Below, piece after piece: positions 44,089-57,224 of a stretch of 64,000 nucleotides of DNA. The notes under the pieces are model-generated. The model was given only the letters and a program-made list of their open reading frames with translations, was not told the DNA's origin and did no database searches. Position 1 is the first letter of the stretch. Each line of letters begins with the position of its first letter. Made by a program: the position numbers and the translations under genes. Source of the DNA: Hyaloscypha bicolor E (lineage: Eukaryota; Ascomycota; Leotiomycetes; Helotiales; Hyaloscyphaceae); assembly GCF_002865645.1 (NCBI RefSeq), contig NW_020194558.1:1888014-1952013 (forward strand), given 5' to 3'.

Positions 44089-47000
44089 TCACATTGGTTC
44101 TGCCCTTTCCTTCCCCTTGTCTAACCTCTTCCTCCTCATCACTGAAGAGAGTCTCTTCAAACCACCTATATGTATCTTTTCTTGATCAAAATTCTCCTCC
44201 TCCTCATCGTACCGAAGTGCTGGAACTAGTAATCGATATGGCATTGTGATTCCAGCGGGGTCCTTAGGGCTCACTTCCATGTTCAAGCAAATATCCAATC
44301 CGCCTTCAAGGTTGATCTCGTGCACGTCACCGTTCCTTAACTGTTTCTGGGACAACCCAGTAGGCGTGCGATGAAACTGGCTTCTACCAAGCCCTTTCAG
44401 AACCGGAGTTCCAGCAACGAAGGTTGAGGCGTTCTCGACAGGATGCTCGGCTACTCGTCCGGTTGGTGCCGGCATAGTTGGGAAGTAGCCGTCATCATCG
44501 TCACGGCCCCCGCTCCCTCCTCTAATTCCTGATCTGTTTTGGTAATGGGATATATCGTCGTCACTATCGGCACCATACCCATTGATACCACCATCATCTG
44601 GTCTCCGCTTGCTGTTTCGACGGAACAGTGTAGCTGGCATGAAATCTTTGCGAGTTAGAGATAGAGTTCTTGTCAGGACCCCTGGACGTTGAGAGTCGAC
44701 AGAGCCACGTCGTGAAGTAGACTCTTTTCTCCCGAAGAAACCTGGATTGGATAGAGGTGGTGCGCTTGGTGCAGCATCAAAACGGTAACTTGGGCCGCGA
44801 GACTTTGAAAGACGCCGGAACAATCCTCCTTTGGGCGGAGGGCTGGGACTTCCATCTGTCTGCGGTGTAGGAGGTGGACTCAGTTCCGGGTTATATTGTC
44901 GGATGGAGCACCAATTTCTCCGATTAAGCAGACGCTTGTTGTTTCTTGGTTTTCCATTGACATCATGAGTGAAAATCGGTATCATGTCCTCGTCCGTGTC
45001 GCCGTCGAGATGGTGGACTTTGTTCCGTTTGTTTAGAAGATCGGCAAGCGTGTCTGGCGGCGGAGCGTTGACAATTGCTGAAGAGATAACATTGGGCATG
45101 TACCGGAAATCACGGTCTTTAGGGAGGCCCAACTTTGGATTCGAATAGAATTGACCAATTGCGCCGAGGTGGACATCACCGCTATTCAAGTTAGCTGCTT
45201 GTAAAGGACAATTTAGCACGGTGTGACATACCCAAGGATTGTGACTCGAACAGACTTCTCGGCCGCTAGATCTTGTAGTTCTTGAATGAACCAGTTGCGT
45301 TCCACCTTGTGGTGTTTTGCAGTCCAGTGATCATCAAGGTCATCTAAGATTTCCACACCACCATCCATATGATTGAGGAGGCTTTTACCTAAAAGCCCTG
45401 CCCTGCCCAGCATTTTGATGGGTTCCATGGCTCTCGAAGTGAGACTTTACAAGATGTCAGTCAGTGATACTATTTTGGATGGGAACAATGCTTACAGGTT
45501 TTCAAGCCACACCATTCTTGGGTATGCAACCGGTACCCCGACTAGCACGATGAGATGTTTGGTCTCGCCTTTGGTAATTTCCTTCCCAAGACGAGCGAAG
45601 ACCTTGTGATAAGTTTCAGCGCTGACTATCTCATCGTTCATTCGTTCAGTTCGGCAATCGAGACCAAGGAAGGCGATGCTTCGACCCAAATGGGTGAAAA
45701 TGCTCCGACTCATTTCTTGAATGTAAGGCCCTGGTTGTGTTCCCAAAACCCAAGTGGGTTCAGTTTCTTCACCCTCATCAATGCTACTTTGATGTTGGAA
45801 CAGCATATAAAACTTAAAGGCGATTGCTCCTAGGCCCGAGAATACGGGTGAGCTCATCAATTGGTCCGGATAAGAGCCAAACCCGTCAATGATATCGTGG
45901 TCATCGAAGATATTGATCATCGGAACTTGAGAAACGGCGATACTGAAAAGGCCTTGTGAGAACCACAGGCAGTAGCGATTCAGGTAGAATGCCTCAAGCT
46001 CTGCCTGAAGTTCAGGAGTAAACGGAGCTTTCTCCTTGTGGTGTTCGTCCCGCATTTCTGCCCACTCCTTGTACAACTTCGTGTCCTCCATGACGCGATC
46101 CATATAAATTTGGTCGCCGCCACCGAGCATCACATGAAATGGCTGAGTTTGATGCGTATTCAAGACATCGCGCCACATCGGATCTGGCCCACAGTATAGA
46201 TCGGGGTCGACATCATGGCTGAAGCCATTGCAACTGTGGAACATGATGTTCATAGCTTGATCTCGAGCAGGAACCCAGAAGCCAGTTGCTGGACCTCGAT
46301 TGATGCGATATGCGATCCTTTGTTGCTGGTCACGAAGCTCAATTTCCAGGTTGAACCTCCAGAAAGTGACGCCCTGTTCAGCATGGAGACGGAAACCGCG
46401 CACTTCTTTGTATTTTCCAGCCTTCTCCCCGTCATATTGCAATGTCTGCTTGCGATCAGTAGCACCATCGACGGGACTTCTGTTGATTTCGTAGAGACCG
46501 TCAGCTGAGTCTTCCCGAGACAAATCCTTTGCTTCATCTAAGTGGTCGACAGGTCTGATGTAGAGAGTTCGTCCATCTCTTCCGATTTTCGGAAGTCCAG
46601 CAATTGGATCGATATACTCAGGAGCCAGTTCATCAATTTCGCCATCTACCTGCGCTGGTGGAGGAGGTAATAATTCCATTGGCTGGAGAAACAGTCTGAG
46701 AGTGGGAGCAAGTTCGTATGATGAGTGAGCATCCTGGGTGACAATCATGACGCTGCCCCTCCAAATCTCTCGCTCTGGCTGCACGTGGTTTCGCCCAGAT
46801 CGACTTTTAGGCCGATCTCGACGCAAGCCACAGTAACGCAGTAGTGGCCCGCTCTTGAGGAACAAAGGTGGCTTGAATCTTGTGGGAGCTATATCAGGCC
46901 GAGCGCGGATAGACCGCAGTGGACACGTCAGTAAATGGGGCTTGAGAGGAGGTAGATTGGATTTGGGGGAATGAAAATAAGTAAAAGCTTTGGCTTTAAG

Positions 47001-49599
47001 GGTGCCGGGCGTTTCAACTTGAGGAGAGTTCCCAGCTGATCCGCCCTCAATTCCTAGAGTGGTCTCAACCGTGTCAAGATTTGCCTTGTCCGCTTGATCC
47101 CGCTCGAAGATACACCTTGCACAGTCGCTCGAATAAGATTTTTGGAAGGGCGTACCACTGGTATCATCGTACTCGCCATCGTATGCTTCTGCTTTCCGTT
47201 GACTGGTCGAGCTCCGTCGTCTGAATAAGTTAGGACAGGGTTTAGATACCGCACCTGAATATAAGAAGCGAATGGTAGACGGCTTAAGCTCAGTAGGGAC
47301 TTACCTCTTTCCAGTGTTTCCTGCTTCCCACCATGCTTTGTCTTTTTCTGCTTCAGATTGATCAACTACGTCAAGGTCGAGTAATGGCCCTGCCAGCAGT
47401 GCAACGCCACCCTTTTTCCATTCATCAAGGCGCCTTGATGGCATGTAGACGCCCTGGCCATGTGCTTGTTCGTGTCTGTGGTGCAGGAGATCTGGGAGGA
47501 GATGGCGAGCGGTCGGCGGCTGGCGTGTTGCTGGTTGTGCTGCTGGTTGCGTTGAGTCTCCAGTTGGGTTAACTGCATACTGAATGCCATTGACGGTTAC
47601 AAGTTCTGTCCGGATTTCTTTCCCGGGCTGAGCAGATGTTGAGGTCTGCATAGGTCGCTTTTCGCCTGTAAGCTGTTCAATCTTATTTAAAGTTCCACGA
47701 CGCACGGGTTTGTTCTCTAACTCGTCCCCTACGAGGTAGTCAACTATATGACAATGTTAGTTCATGCCCCCGAAATGGAAATATGTATTTCCGGCGAATA
47801 ATCGGGACAAAAGCAAGCATGAGATATTCTCTAATACCCGATAATTCCCAATATGTGATCACGCCTCGAGATCTGACATGAAAAAAAAATAACTCACGTG
47901 CATGAGGAGGAGCTTTACCGTTTTCGATCGGTATTGTTGGAAGTTCTTTCTCCTTGACCTGAGGGTGACTTCGGAAGGCAGTGTCTCGTGAGGGTCCAGC
48001 CATTGAAGTTGATGTTTGCGGACGGTCACTGACTGAAGGGTGAGGTTGCCGTGGTGCAGTGACCTCTGCGTACTTTTTCTCGCCCTCCATACGTCGATGT
48101 AACCATGGATCACCAGGCGGAGCTTTCTTGAGCTTATTGCTCCCACTGCGACTCAGTGCAGCACTTGCAGCTACAGCAGATCCCGCAGCCACGGGAAGAT
48201 AGGATCGATCGCGAAAGCTCGGTCCACGCTGAAGAGTCGATGTTATGGCAGTTTCCTTCCCTAAGTTTGCTGGTTTCGCGTCCCCTGGCTCATAGTCAAA
48301 CCCTCGGCTGGCATCACCCGATGAGGGAATATCAGACTCGACCGGCCGTTTCTTTTCCATCGTACCACTCCGTTGCAATTGATCTTTCTGTTTGGTGCTT
48401 AGATTCCGGACAAGTCCTGCTTCCGGAAGACTTTGGGGTGGCGACTGGGAACCGGGCTCAGGTGCCTTTGCTACAGGTCTATTTCTGAATCGGACGGAGT
48501 TCTGATGCGCCTTTTCACCACCACGACCTGCCTTCGCCTCCCTTGCAAGAAGCTCGGCCTCCTCGACACGCGCACGTTTTTCTTCTTTGGTTATGCTGTC
48601 AAGAGTCAGCTCTAGCCTCTGTAGAGGAGACCTGTCCGGTGCCCACTCTCTGCCTAGGTGAAGTTAGCGTTGATTATTTCATTCCTAGTAATTATCGTTT
48701 CAGTGATGATTTAAACCAGTCCTGGTATCATTGGAAGCTGACTGCCGTCCCAAGTTCAAATATCGTAACTTTGCAGATGTCCCATAACGAACGAGGGATG
48801 GAGATGATGACCGAAGAAACCAAAAAGAAGTATGGAATGGCTTACGTCGTTTTGCGTCCGCCTCGGAGAGAGAGCCTTTCCGCGGTTGGGAATCATAGGA
48901 ATCAAGACGTTCAGGCCTCTCTCTCTGACTGCCACTAGATCGCACAGCAGCTTTTCCGTTGCTCGGTTCCACCTTTCTAGAAAGTACACCCTCCTCATCA
49001 ACAGATTTATGTTCTTCTCTCGTATGTGATCGATAGTATTCTTCTGGTGCGGCTTTGCCAGGGCTCACTGGTCCTTCGGACCTTCTCGTGGATCTTACTC
49101 GCGTGGGGGCTGCGTACTGAGCCAAAGGGGGGCCGTTGATATACGGTTGCTTGTAACTGACTGGAGGGGGAGGTCTCGGTGCATCTGGCGCAGCTGGTGG
49201 GGGTATAGCGGAGGGTTCGTCATAAACTTCGTCTCTATTTCGACTTTCTCGACGTCGCCGTTTCTCAAGATAGTCCCTATTGTATTGTGCTTCCGAGACG
49301 CCCTTTTGAAATGATGGAGGCCGAGGTGCTAGCCCTTCTCCACGAAACTCTGAAGCAATCGGTGAAGCAAAAGGGCTTTGTGTAGATAGCGTGGGTGCGT
49401 CGGTATGTGTTGAGTACCTGTTCTGTCTGGATTGAGTCTGCGGTTGGAAAGAGTACCGATTCGAAAGACGGTCGCCGGCCACGCTTGTATCTATTGCAAG
49501 GTGATTGTTTCCTTTGGGCATTTGCTCATCTTCTCGTCTAAGTGAGTTTCCTCGAGTGACTTTGGCCGGTGGTAGCTTCCCCCAATATGGAGCCGCCAT
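44089..49599 (-). CDS. large PhoD-like metallophosphatase-domain protein
   Basis: Exons are 49599-48846, 48653-47898, 47743-47305, 47220-45496, 45432-45232 and 45181-44089; 1655 residues, all phases consistent. The start MAAPYWGKLPPAK follows directly from the first in-frame ATG. Residues 1 to about 700 are Arg/Ser/Pro/Lys-rich and likely disordered. The catalytic part carries PhoD-like metal-binding blocks: MFHSCNGFS, MLGGGDQIYMD, INIFDDHDIIDGFGSYPD, FLGLDCRTER and, after two introns, VTILGGDVHLGAIGQFYS. The C-terminal 300 residues are low complexity with a final conserved stretch. Fungal homologues of this size are known, but their substrate is not settled; a phosphodiesterase or phosphatase using two metals is likely. 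No signal peptide, so it is probably intracellular. Two introns (192 and 154 bp) are longer than the local norm. Confidence 0.9.
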
Positions 49600-50560
49600 T
49601 GTTGGCAGCTGCTGGTTGCGAACGACAACGATGGCGCTTATTCGAGTCTGGGCTGGAATTGGATAGTGTGAGGCTCAAGAAACTCTCGCAAATCTACCGT
49701 TTCAAATTGGTGAAGTTCAAACTATTCTGGAGGATTTTTTTGGATCTGCTGTCGAGTTTTAGCAGTTAAACTTGTAACCTAATGTCATGGATCATCACAC
49801 TTTCGTTGCTATTGCGCCGGGACGGAAGGAAGACGATTCACAGCGAATAGTTGGGAATTCGACCTCGCAGATGCATGATGAGCTCATGGTAGAGTGGAGA
49901 GCAAACCCAGAAAGTTGGGGCTGCAACAAGTGCAGAGATCCAGTGCCTCTTGCAATATTAGGAGGTTGGTCAAGCTTGGTTCCCCCAGAAAATTATATGA
50001 GGCTGGTATTTGCGGCGGCGTCTGTGCGCTGGCACGCTCGTCTGGCTCACCAGGCTAGTCGACGTACGGAAAGCAATAAAACAAGAAAAGCAAAGCTGTG
50101 CAAGGATTAGCTGAAGGAGTTTCTCTTTGTGGCTTCTGTGGCTGTGCAGCTATTCCGAGCGTCTTGGCCGCTTTGTTTCGGGAGCGTCGAATGCACTCGT
50201 GAAACCGCCAAGGCCACTCAGCTTGGGCGTCCAGCATCCATCCACCCTCCATCCACCCCAAACATCGAAAAATTGAACATCCTCGACACGGTACTTGTTA
50301 CATCTCCTCAAATCTGCCAGCTTCACTCTTTTCTCAATTCTGCAGCCAACGGGCGATGTGGCACAGCCCGCTGTACCAGCTTCCTAATTCATTACCTTAG
50401 AAGGCACCCGTTTTGGTGATTTCCCCGGTTCACCGTATTGAAACCGCCCGCCATCCATGCGCAAACCTCGACACCTCGCTATTAAAAACCTCCTTCGGCA
50501 CCTTCGAGGTTCTCCTTGGACCCTGATTCTCCACACTTCTTTGGTGCTCGTCGTCGCGCC
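49600..50560. promoter_or_regulatory. divergent promoter region of the PhoD-like and kexin genes
   Basis: These 961 bp separate two start codons facing away from each other, so both promoters lie here. An A/T patch (CTATTAAAAACC, about 50,479) sits roughly 80 bp upstream of the kexin ATG and could serve as a TATA-like element. No gene seen. Confidence 0.45.
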
Positions 50561-53205
50561 ATGAGATTACATTCTGTTCTGGGCCTCATCGGTCTGGGTT
50601 ACCTGGCATCTGCCTCGAATCTTCGAACTCGGGATTACGACGCTCAAGATTACTATGTTCTCCATCTCGACTCGACTACTCCACCTTCGCAGGTAGCCCT
50701 CCAGCTAGGCTTCACGTACGAGGGCAAGCTTGGGGAATTACAAGATCATCACATATTCTCATGTCATAAGCAGGAAGGGGATCTTGTACATACAGCACTG
50801 AAAGAGCGGAGGCGGCGAAAACGATCCATTGGTGGATCAGACATCCTCGATGGAGTCAAGTTTGCACAAAAACAGAAGATAAAGGCTCGAATGGAGAAGA
50901 GGGGACCGCTACCTCCGCCACCTGCGGGATATGCTGCGCCGATTGAAGAGCGACAGGAATCACCGGCGGAGGCTGTCCTTGCAAAGCAAGCTGCCGTTGC
51001 GGCAGCTCTGGGGATACAGGATCCTATATTCCACGAACAATGGCATCTCCTCAACCCGGTGCAAGTCGGTCATGATGTCAACGTAACGGATGTGTGGATG
51101 CAGGGCATCACAGGACACAACGCAACTGTGGCGATAGTCGACGATGGGTTGGACATGTATAGCGACGACTTGAAAGACAACTATTTTGCAGAGGGGTCGT
51201 ACGACTTCAACGACAATGTTCTGGAGCCGAAGCCCCGGTTAGCAGACGACAGGCACGGCACACGTTGTGCTGGCGAGGTTTCCGCGGTGAAGAACAATGT
51301 CTGCGGGGTTGGCGTTGCTTGGAACTCGAAAATCGCAGGCATTCGGATTCTCTCCAAGATGATCAGTGATGCGGATGAAGCTGTGGCGATGAACTACGCA
51401 TTCCAGCATAATCAAATTTATTCCTGCTCTTGGGGCCCTCCAGATGATGGAAGATCTATGGACGCCCCTGGTATACTCATCAAGCGAGCAATGCTCAACG
51501 CTGTCCAGAATGGGAGAGCAGGAAAAGGGTCCATCTACGTTTTTGCGTCTGGAAATGGCGCCAGCAACGAGGACAACTGCAATTTCGATGGGTACACGAA
51601 CAGTATTTATAGCATTACCGTTGGTGCTATTGACCGAAAAGGCCTTCACCCATACTATTCCGAGAAGTGCTCCGCACAGTTAGTCGTAACCTACAGCAGT
51701 GGAAGTGGAGACGCTATCGTAAGTCGAAGCCTCATATACATTTGGTTTCATCTAACAGCTCTTTAGCACACCACTGATGTCGGTGCCAATGCATGCTACA
51801 GTGGACATGGCGGCACTTCAGCAGCTGCACCTTTAGCAGCTGGTATCTTCGCCCTGGTATTACAAATCCGGCCGGATTTGACGTGGAGAGACATGCAATA
51901 TTTAGTTATGCAAACTGCTCTGCCTGTCAATTTGGAGACAGGAGACTGGCAAGATACCAGTATTGGACTGAAGTATAGCCATACTTTTGGATATGGCAAA
52001 ATCGATAGCTGGGCAACAATTGAAGCTGCCAAGACATTCAAGAATGTCAAGCCACAAGCTTGGTATTACTCTCCATGGATTCACGTCAACCAGGCGATCC
52101 CACAAGGACTAGAAGGGTTGGCAGTATCTTTTGAAGTTCTTCCCGAAATGCTACAAGCAGCAAATCTCGAACGCCTTGAACATGTCACTGTCACGATGAA
52201 TGTGGCGCACACGAGAAGAGGAGATCTAAGTGTCGATCTTGTCAGTCCCGACAAAGTCGTCAGCCACCTCTCTGCAACGCGTAAACTGGATACCGCTGCT
52301 GAAGGCTATGATGACTGGACGTTCATGTCGGTTGTTCATTGGTAAGTCATTCGAGATTTCAACTTTTGCTGCAACTAACACTTCATAGGGGTGAATCTGG
52401 AATCGGTACATGGACCATTGTTGTCAAAGACACTATTGTTAACGAATTCAATGGCACCTTCGTTGACTGGCATCTCAAACTTTGGGGTGAAGCCATCGAC
52501 GCCTCCAAAGCAACTCCCCTCCCAATGCCTTCCGAACATGATGATGACAACCACGATCAAGTCATCTCCACCACCACCATCGTAGGGACTACTACAACAC
52601 TGGCTCCTGTCAGTACCCAGACCAACCTAATGGCAAATCCTACGGACCACCCAGACAGACCTGTGAACTCAAAGCCTTCGGGCACAACCGAGGACGAAAA
52701 TACTCCTACCTCTACCGGTAACCCCGCTGCAACGACCAGCTCTTCCAGCTGGCTGCCATCCTTGTTCCCAACATTTGGGGCCTCACCCAAGACCCAAATC
52801 TGGATCTATGGCTCCGCAGCTCTTATAGCAATATTCGGGGCCGCCATAGGCATCTACCTTTGGATCGCCCGTCGCAAGAGACTACGCAACAACCCCAGAG
52901 ATGAATGGGAGTTCGACTTGCTCGAGGAAGACGAAGCAGACGGCCTGAACGGCGGCGGCAAAGTTGGTGGCAAGAAGGGAGGCAAGCGAAGAGCAGGCGA
53001 GCTGTACGATGCTTTCGCAGCAGGCAGCGAAGACGAGAGTGAGGGAGAGTATGTAGACGGTATCGAGGGTGGTGATGAGCAGGAGAAGAGGCTCTATGAG
53101 GACAGTGACGATGAGGGGAGGCATGTGATCGGGGACGATGAAGATGAAGAAGAGGCCGGCAAGGAGAAGACCTCGCAGGCGGAACGGAAGTTATTGCAGA
53201 AGTAG
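50561..53205 (+). CDS. kex2: kexin, Golgi proprotein convertase (S8 subtilisin)
   Basis: Exons are 50561-51718, 51767-52341 and 52389-53205, 849 residues. Order: signal peptide (MRLHSVLGLIGLGYLASA), propeptide with basic sites RRRRKR (83-88) and KR (113-114), catalytic domain, P-domain, Ser/Thr-rich stalk, one membrane segment near 713-735, and a very acidic cytosolic tail. The triad is intact: D194 (VDDGLD), H232 (RHGTRCAGE), S404 (GHGGTSAAAP), with oxyanion N332 (SGNGAS). It cuts secretory proproteins after Lys-Arg or Arg-Arg in the late Golgi. The KR at 113-114, followed by a proline-rich stretch, matches the usual autocleavage point. Intron joins restore HTTDVGANACYSGHGG and VHWGESGIGTW. 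Confidence 0.97.
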
Positions 53206-54342
53206 GCGGCTGTGTATAAGCCCTTGGGAAGAACGCCATTTGGGATTGGATTAGTGACTAGGCGTTTAAATAGGAGCATTTGCATCGAAGATTCTGTATT
53301 AGTTACTTGACCATTGCCATGGTATTGAATCTCTGATTATGAGCAAGTGAAGAGTTTCATTCTACCACTTTCTTCGGTACATTGAAATCCTAGCTACCTC
53401 TTCACTTCACCACCCAGCATGTACCAAGTGGGAATACGATAACCCATTAAAGAGGAAGGAAGTATGATCCTCTTGGGCTTTCAAATCCGCCGTTTCTCAA
53501 CTGCGCATTTAATCACCTCAACCCAAAGAGTCCCATTTCGCAGAACCAACGCCTTCGCTCGAACATATTGCACTTTTACCAAGCATCCCTTCTATTGCAG
53601 AGAGTAAGGAACAGTGATTTGCATAAATGGTTGTCTGATTAGAAGCTCGTAGAGAGCCTCTGGATCTAAGAAAAGGAGAGCTGACTAATTAGTGCTGTGC
53701 TCGGGCCTATATTACAATACCTTCCCACTTAGAAGAAGCTCCTCGCACACCTTCGACCTCATCAGCTCTCGCTTATTTCAGGGGCTGGCCTACCGGAGCC
53801 TGCGCGAGCCGAAGGGAGCATACCAACCTACATGTGGCACAATTTGATATCGAAGGCGCTTCGCGTGCATTCTCAAGTAATCTTGCAACTTATTACGAGA
53901 TAGGAGACCCAAAGGATCATGTTTGGTGCAGCTGAAAGGCAGGGTAAGGATTCTAGCTTCTAGTCCCCACCCACAATAGTTCCCAGACCGTGGAATAGGC
54001 GAGTACCGCGTTTCGTTAGTCGACACCGAACGTGGCATAGACCTTCCAATAATAGGGGGAGTGATCCAATTTGGGCGAGTATCAAACCCGAATAATTGAC
54101 ATTCAAGCTTGTCACGAGAGCCGAAGGCGATTGAGCGAGGTAAAGGAGATCTCAGCACTAGAAAGCATCTCAATTTGCCCAGTCTCTACTCCAAACAAAT
54201 GACTGTAAACGCTGCGCCTAGTCGTTCCTGGGTCCGACCAAAATAAAAGTTATAAAAACATAATCTCGCGAATGTTCTGGGAGCGGAAAGTAATGAAGTA
54301 TACTCTTGTACCAACCACCAGTTGTTTCACCTCTACTGTACA
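53206..54342. other. intergenic region
   Basis: These 1.1 kb follow the kexin gene. The kexin 3' UTR should lie at the left. A minus-strand open frame at 53790-54173 has no resemblance to known proteins. No repeats or RNA gene seen. Confidence 0.35.
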
Positions 54343-54735
54343 ATGAGGCTCGCGGCCGCTGTTTAGACCCTCACCGGGGCCTCTGTGTCTGCTATGACTG
54401 TTCCGGTGTGCAATGCGGTACGTACAAAAGCTCTCCCAGGACCGGAAAAGAGAAGACAGATAGAGGACAATTGTCTACGTGCCATAACTGGGACTGGCGC
54501 TGGTACAGCAACAGTGTCATCGCACAAAGCTGACTTCTCTTCTTTCCCCGAATACACCGTCACGCCGTCCCCCTCAACAGTTACCGTTACCATCACCTCT
54601 TCTATCGTTTGTGTCTCTTCAACGGTGACTATAGAAGCAGTTAGCATCACTATAACAGAGTAAACCGTGTCGGCGGCCAGCAAATTAACAGCATACACAA
54701 CCCTCACCATCGAGGTCACCACCACCATCGGCTAA
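54343..54735 (+). pseudogene. decayed secreted, Thr/Val-rich (cell-wall-like) protein
   Basis: One reading frame from ATG 54343 begins like a signal peptide (MRLAAAV, stop, TLTGASVSA) and ends in a Thr/Val/Ser-rich, beta-strand-like stretch (TVTVTITSS) typical of small fungal wall proteins. It carries a TAG at 54364-54366 and a TAA at 54661-54663, after which the same frame goes on (TVSAASKLTAYTTLT) to a TAA ending at 54735. Both internal stops are one C-to-T change from a Gln codon (CAG, CAA). The family is not identifiable; the signal-peptide reading is inference. Confidence 0.5.
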
Positions 54736-55429
54736 CTAACCACCTAAATAGTAAGCACCGTACAGTAAAGTTCGAAATCGACTTCAGTTTTGAACTCTCA
54801 TTAATATTTTTTCGACCCACATTTTTTGCGACACCAACCGTTTATGGCTAGCCTATTCCTAGATACCTGCGTTAGTGAGCAACCTTGCTGCACAGTCAGT
54901 GTAGACTTCTGCCTGAGGACTTACAGTATTGAGAGGCATACGAAGTAAGCGGTAGTGTTTTGTTAAGAGCCTATCGATTAGGAAAATGCGCCCTGTGCGC
55001 ACACACTAATGAACCGGGCTCATTAGGCACCCACCCGTGCCCACCTTCACTTCGCTGGTCTTATCCTGACTCCTGATTTTGGCTACTTAGGCAGCACATG
55101 ACAATTGCATGAACAAGGCAGTATTTGGCATGTAATTAGGCTTCAAAATATGAGGGTAAAGTTGATGTAAATTGAGATGTCTAAAGTACAAGAAGTGCGG
55201 TTCAGCGGAGGGTTTATGCCTCTTCAGCTGAGCTAACCAAAAGGGGAGAATCACGTGTATGGCAATTGACAGCACATCTCAGCCGCACACTTACCGTGCC
55301 TTCATAATTCTTCACCTCAGGATTGCGAATAAGGTTTGTTATTACTTGACGCTTATTCTAATTTCCCAAGTCTCAAAGTGTCTTCAAGCAACAACCCCAC
55401 AATCATTTGCAGTTCTCAAGATTTAGACG
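54736..55429. other. intergenic region upstream of the CorA-like gene
   Basis: These 694 bp contain no recognisable gene. The last 150 bp should be the promoter and leader of the CorA-like gene. Confidence 0.35.
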
Positions 55430-57049
55430 ATGGCGATGGACTCAGCGACCAATCTGCAGCCGGCTCCTACTTTCTCACATAAGAAACAAGTCCATGAAAC
55501 ATACATTTCCAGAATCAAGAGCCTCCTGGCCGAACACCCTCACATCAAATGGTCACTTGAGTCTAAAGGATCATGTCTGACTCAAGTTGCATACACAAAC
55601 ACTCTTGAAAACTACCCGATCACTAGCCCGGAAGACCTTATTGCACAATCAGCAGGCTTGAAAGAAAGTCGTAAGCCGAGTATTTGCATTATCGAGAATA
55701 TATCTACGGAATATGTTGAAGCGCTTGGTACAGAATGGGGGATTGACCCAATGTTCTTTATTGAGCATGCCACAAATCCGGACAAGGACAAACTATGGTG
55801 GTCGAAGAAGTGGGATTGGCCCCCGCCAGACCACTCATCATCTGAAGGTGATGATGAGTCCTCTGCCCCAAAGGATTTATTGGCATCCAGAGCACCATGT
55901 TTTCTAAAAGATAGTTCTGGGCACTTGGATGGCGTATTCGAATATCACAACGAGATCCCAGGCCTTGAACCTTCAGCATTTGAGAAACTGAACTCTTCTC
56001 CGAACTTCATCTATCGCCACTGCTTCAAGGACAAGAAATGGCCAATGCAATCGAATACTCGGATTTCTTATTGTCAGCCTACTATGTCGATGTGTAAGTA
56101 ATTCCCCTCCAGACACGGCAGATCTCCCTTAATAAGCATCCTTGTTCAGATTTGTTTCTTGTTGATGCACCGATCAAATTCCCTTCCAATATTCTCGAGA
56201 CTCATTCACGATCACTTCCTACTTTGAGATTCATGAATTCAACCAGTAGGAGGGGTCGAGATGCCGCAGCTGTATCATGTCTCTCAGAACCAATACAGTG
56301 TATTTGAAAATCTCAAGACTTTCTGCCAGCATAGTTGGCACCTTAGGGTTCTCTTTGACTACAGAGAGCACAGGAAAGGTCATTACAAGATTAATGCCAG
56401 TCAGGATGTTCTCCCTTGTCATCCCTTGATATACCTTTTAGTAAGCTGTCTGTGGGAAGAAAACTTGAGATATCTTGACAAGGAAATCAAGCGGATCAGT
56501 TTTAGGGAGATCCGGAATCCTAAACTGGAGATCAACTCGGAGTTGCATGACAGACGAGAAGACCTTGCCCACATCAAGGCAGGATTAATTGAGACGGAAA
56601 TGTATATTCCGGCAACAGTGAAGGAGTATTTTGCAACACATCCACTGTGGACTTCGTCGTCACGAATCCGAATCGACAACTGGAAACGCCTGATCGAGGA
56701 AGCTACGAAGCTCGAAGCTTTCCTAATGGAGACATTCCAGCTATTCATGAGCTCTGTCAGCGTACAAGACAGTCGATTGAGCATCGAACAGTCTAGTCTG
56801 AGCATCGATCAAGCCCGGCGAGGGAGTCAGCTCACGTTTCTGGCATTTATTTATGTGCCTCTGTCATTCGTCACGGGTATATTTGGGATGAATATTCAAC
56901 AGATCAACGGTTCTGGTCTGAATATCTGGGTCTGTTTTGTTGCGCTTGTACCTGTAATATTTGTGACTTTACTGGTATTTTTGGCGGTCAAGCTTTATGG
57001 GAGTCGGAAGGGCGCAAGGAAAAAGCTAGCATACGATACAGAGGTCTAG
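55430..57049 (+). CDS. CorA-like metal transporter domain protein with an apparent frameshift
   Basis: Exons are 55430-56093 and 56150-57049; the intron (gtaagt...gttcag) is normal. The N-terminal soluble part is followed by long helices with coiled-coil character (EEATKLEAFLMETFQLF... SLSIDQARRGSQ) and two C-terminal membrane segments. The first ends in the GMN motif (FVTGIFGMNIQ) that defines CorA/Mrs2/Alr-type Mg2+ channels. About 35 codons into exon 2, in 56,235-56,260, the frame that fits the N-terminal part runs into a TGA, while the C-terminal frame, one base over, is blocked upstream by its own stop. Removing one base there would join them (about 520 residues). This is a recent frameshift, a pseudogene or a sequence error; no GT-AG intron solves it. 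Confidence 0.7.
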
Positions 57050-57182
57050 AACTCTTCTATATCTAGAAAATGCTGCTTGTTCATCGGTAAATCATCACGG
57101 ATCAAAGGTAATATAGTCAATTGACCGAGACCGCTGTGTTACCAGAGAAGGATAATTTGAGGAAAGAAGAGACGCGGAGGCC

Positions 57183-57196
57183 CTACAGTACTGTAG
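57183..57196. repeat. 14-bp palindrome CTACAGTACTGTAG
   Basis: This perfect palindrome lies 29 bp left of the inverted-repeat element. Its role is unknown; it could be part of the 3' UTR of the CorA-like gene or a flanking mark of the element. Confidence 0.75.
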
Positions 57197-57224
57197 CGAC
57201 TATAAATCCTTGGGCAGAAATCTA

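Noticed and set aside
53790..54173. 127-codon minus-strand open frame downstream of kexin
   Set aside because: No recognisable domain and no signal peptide; probably chance.
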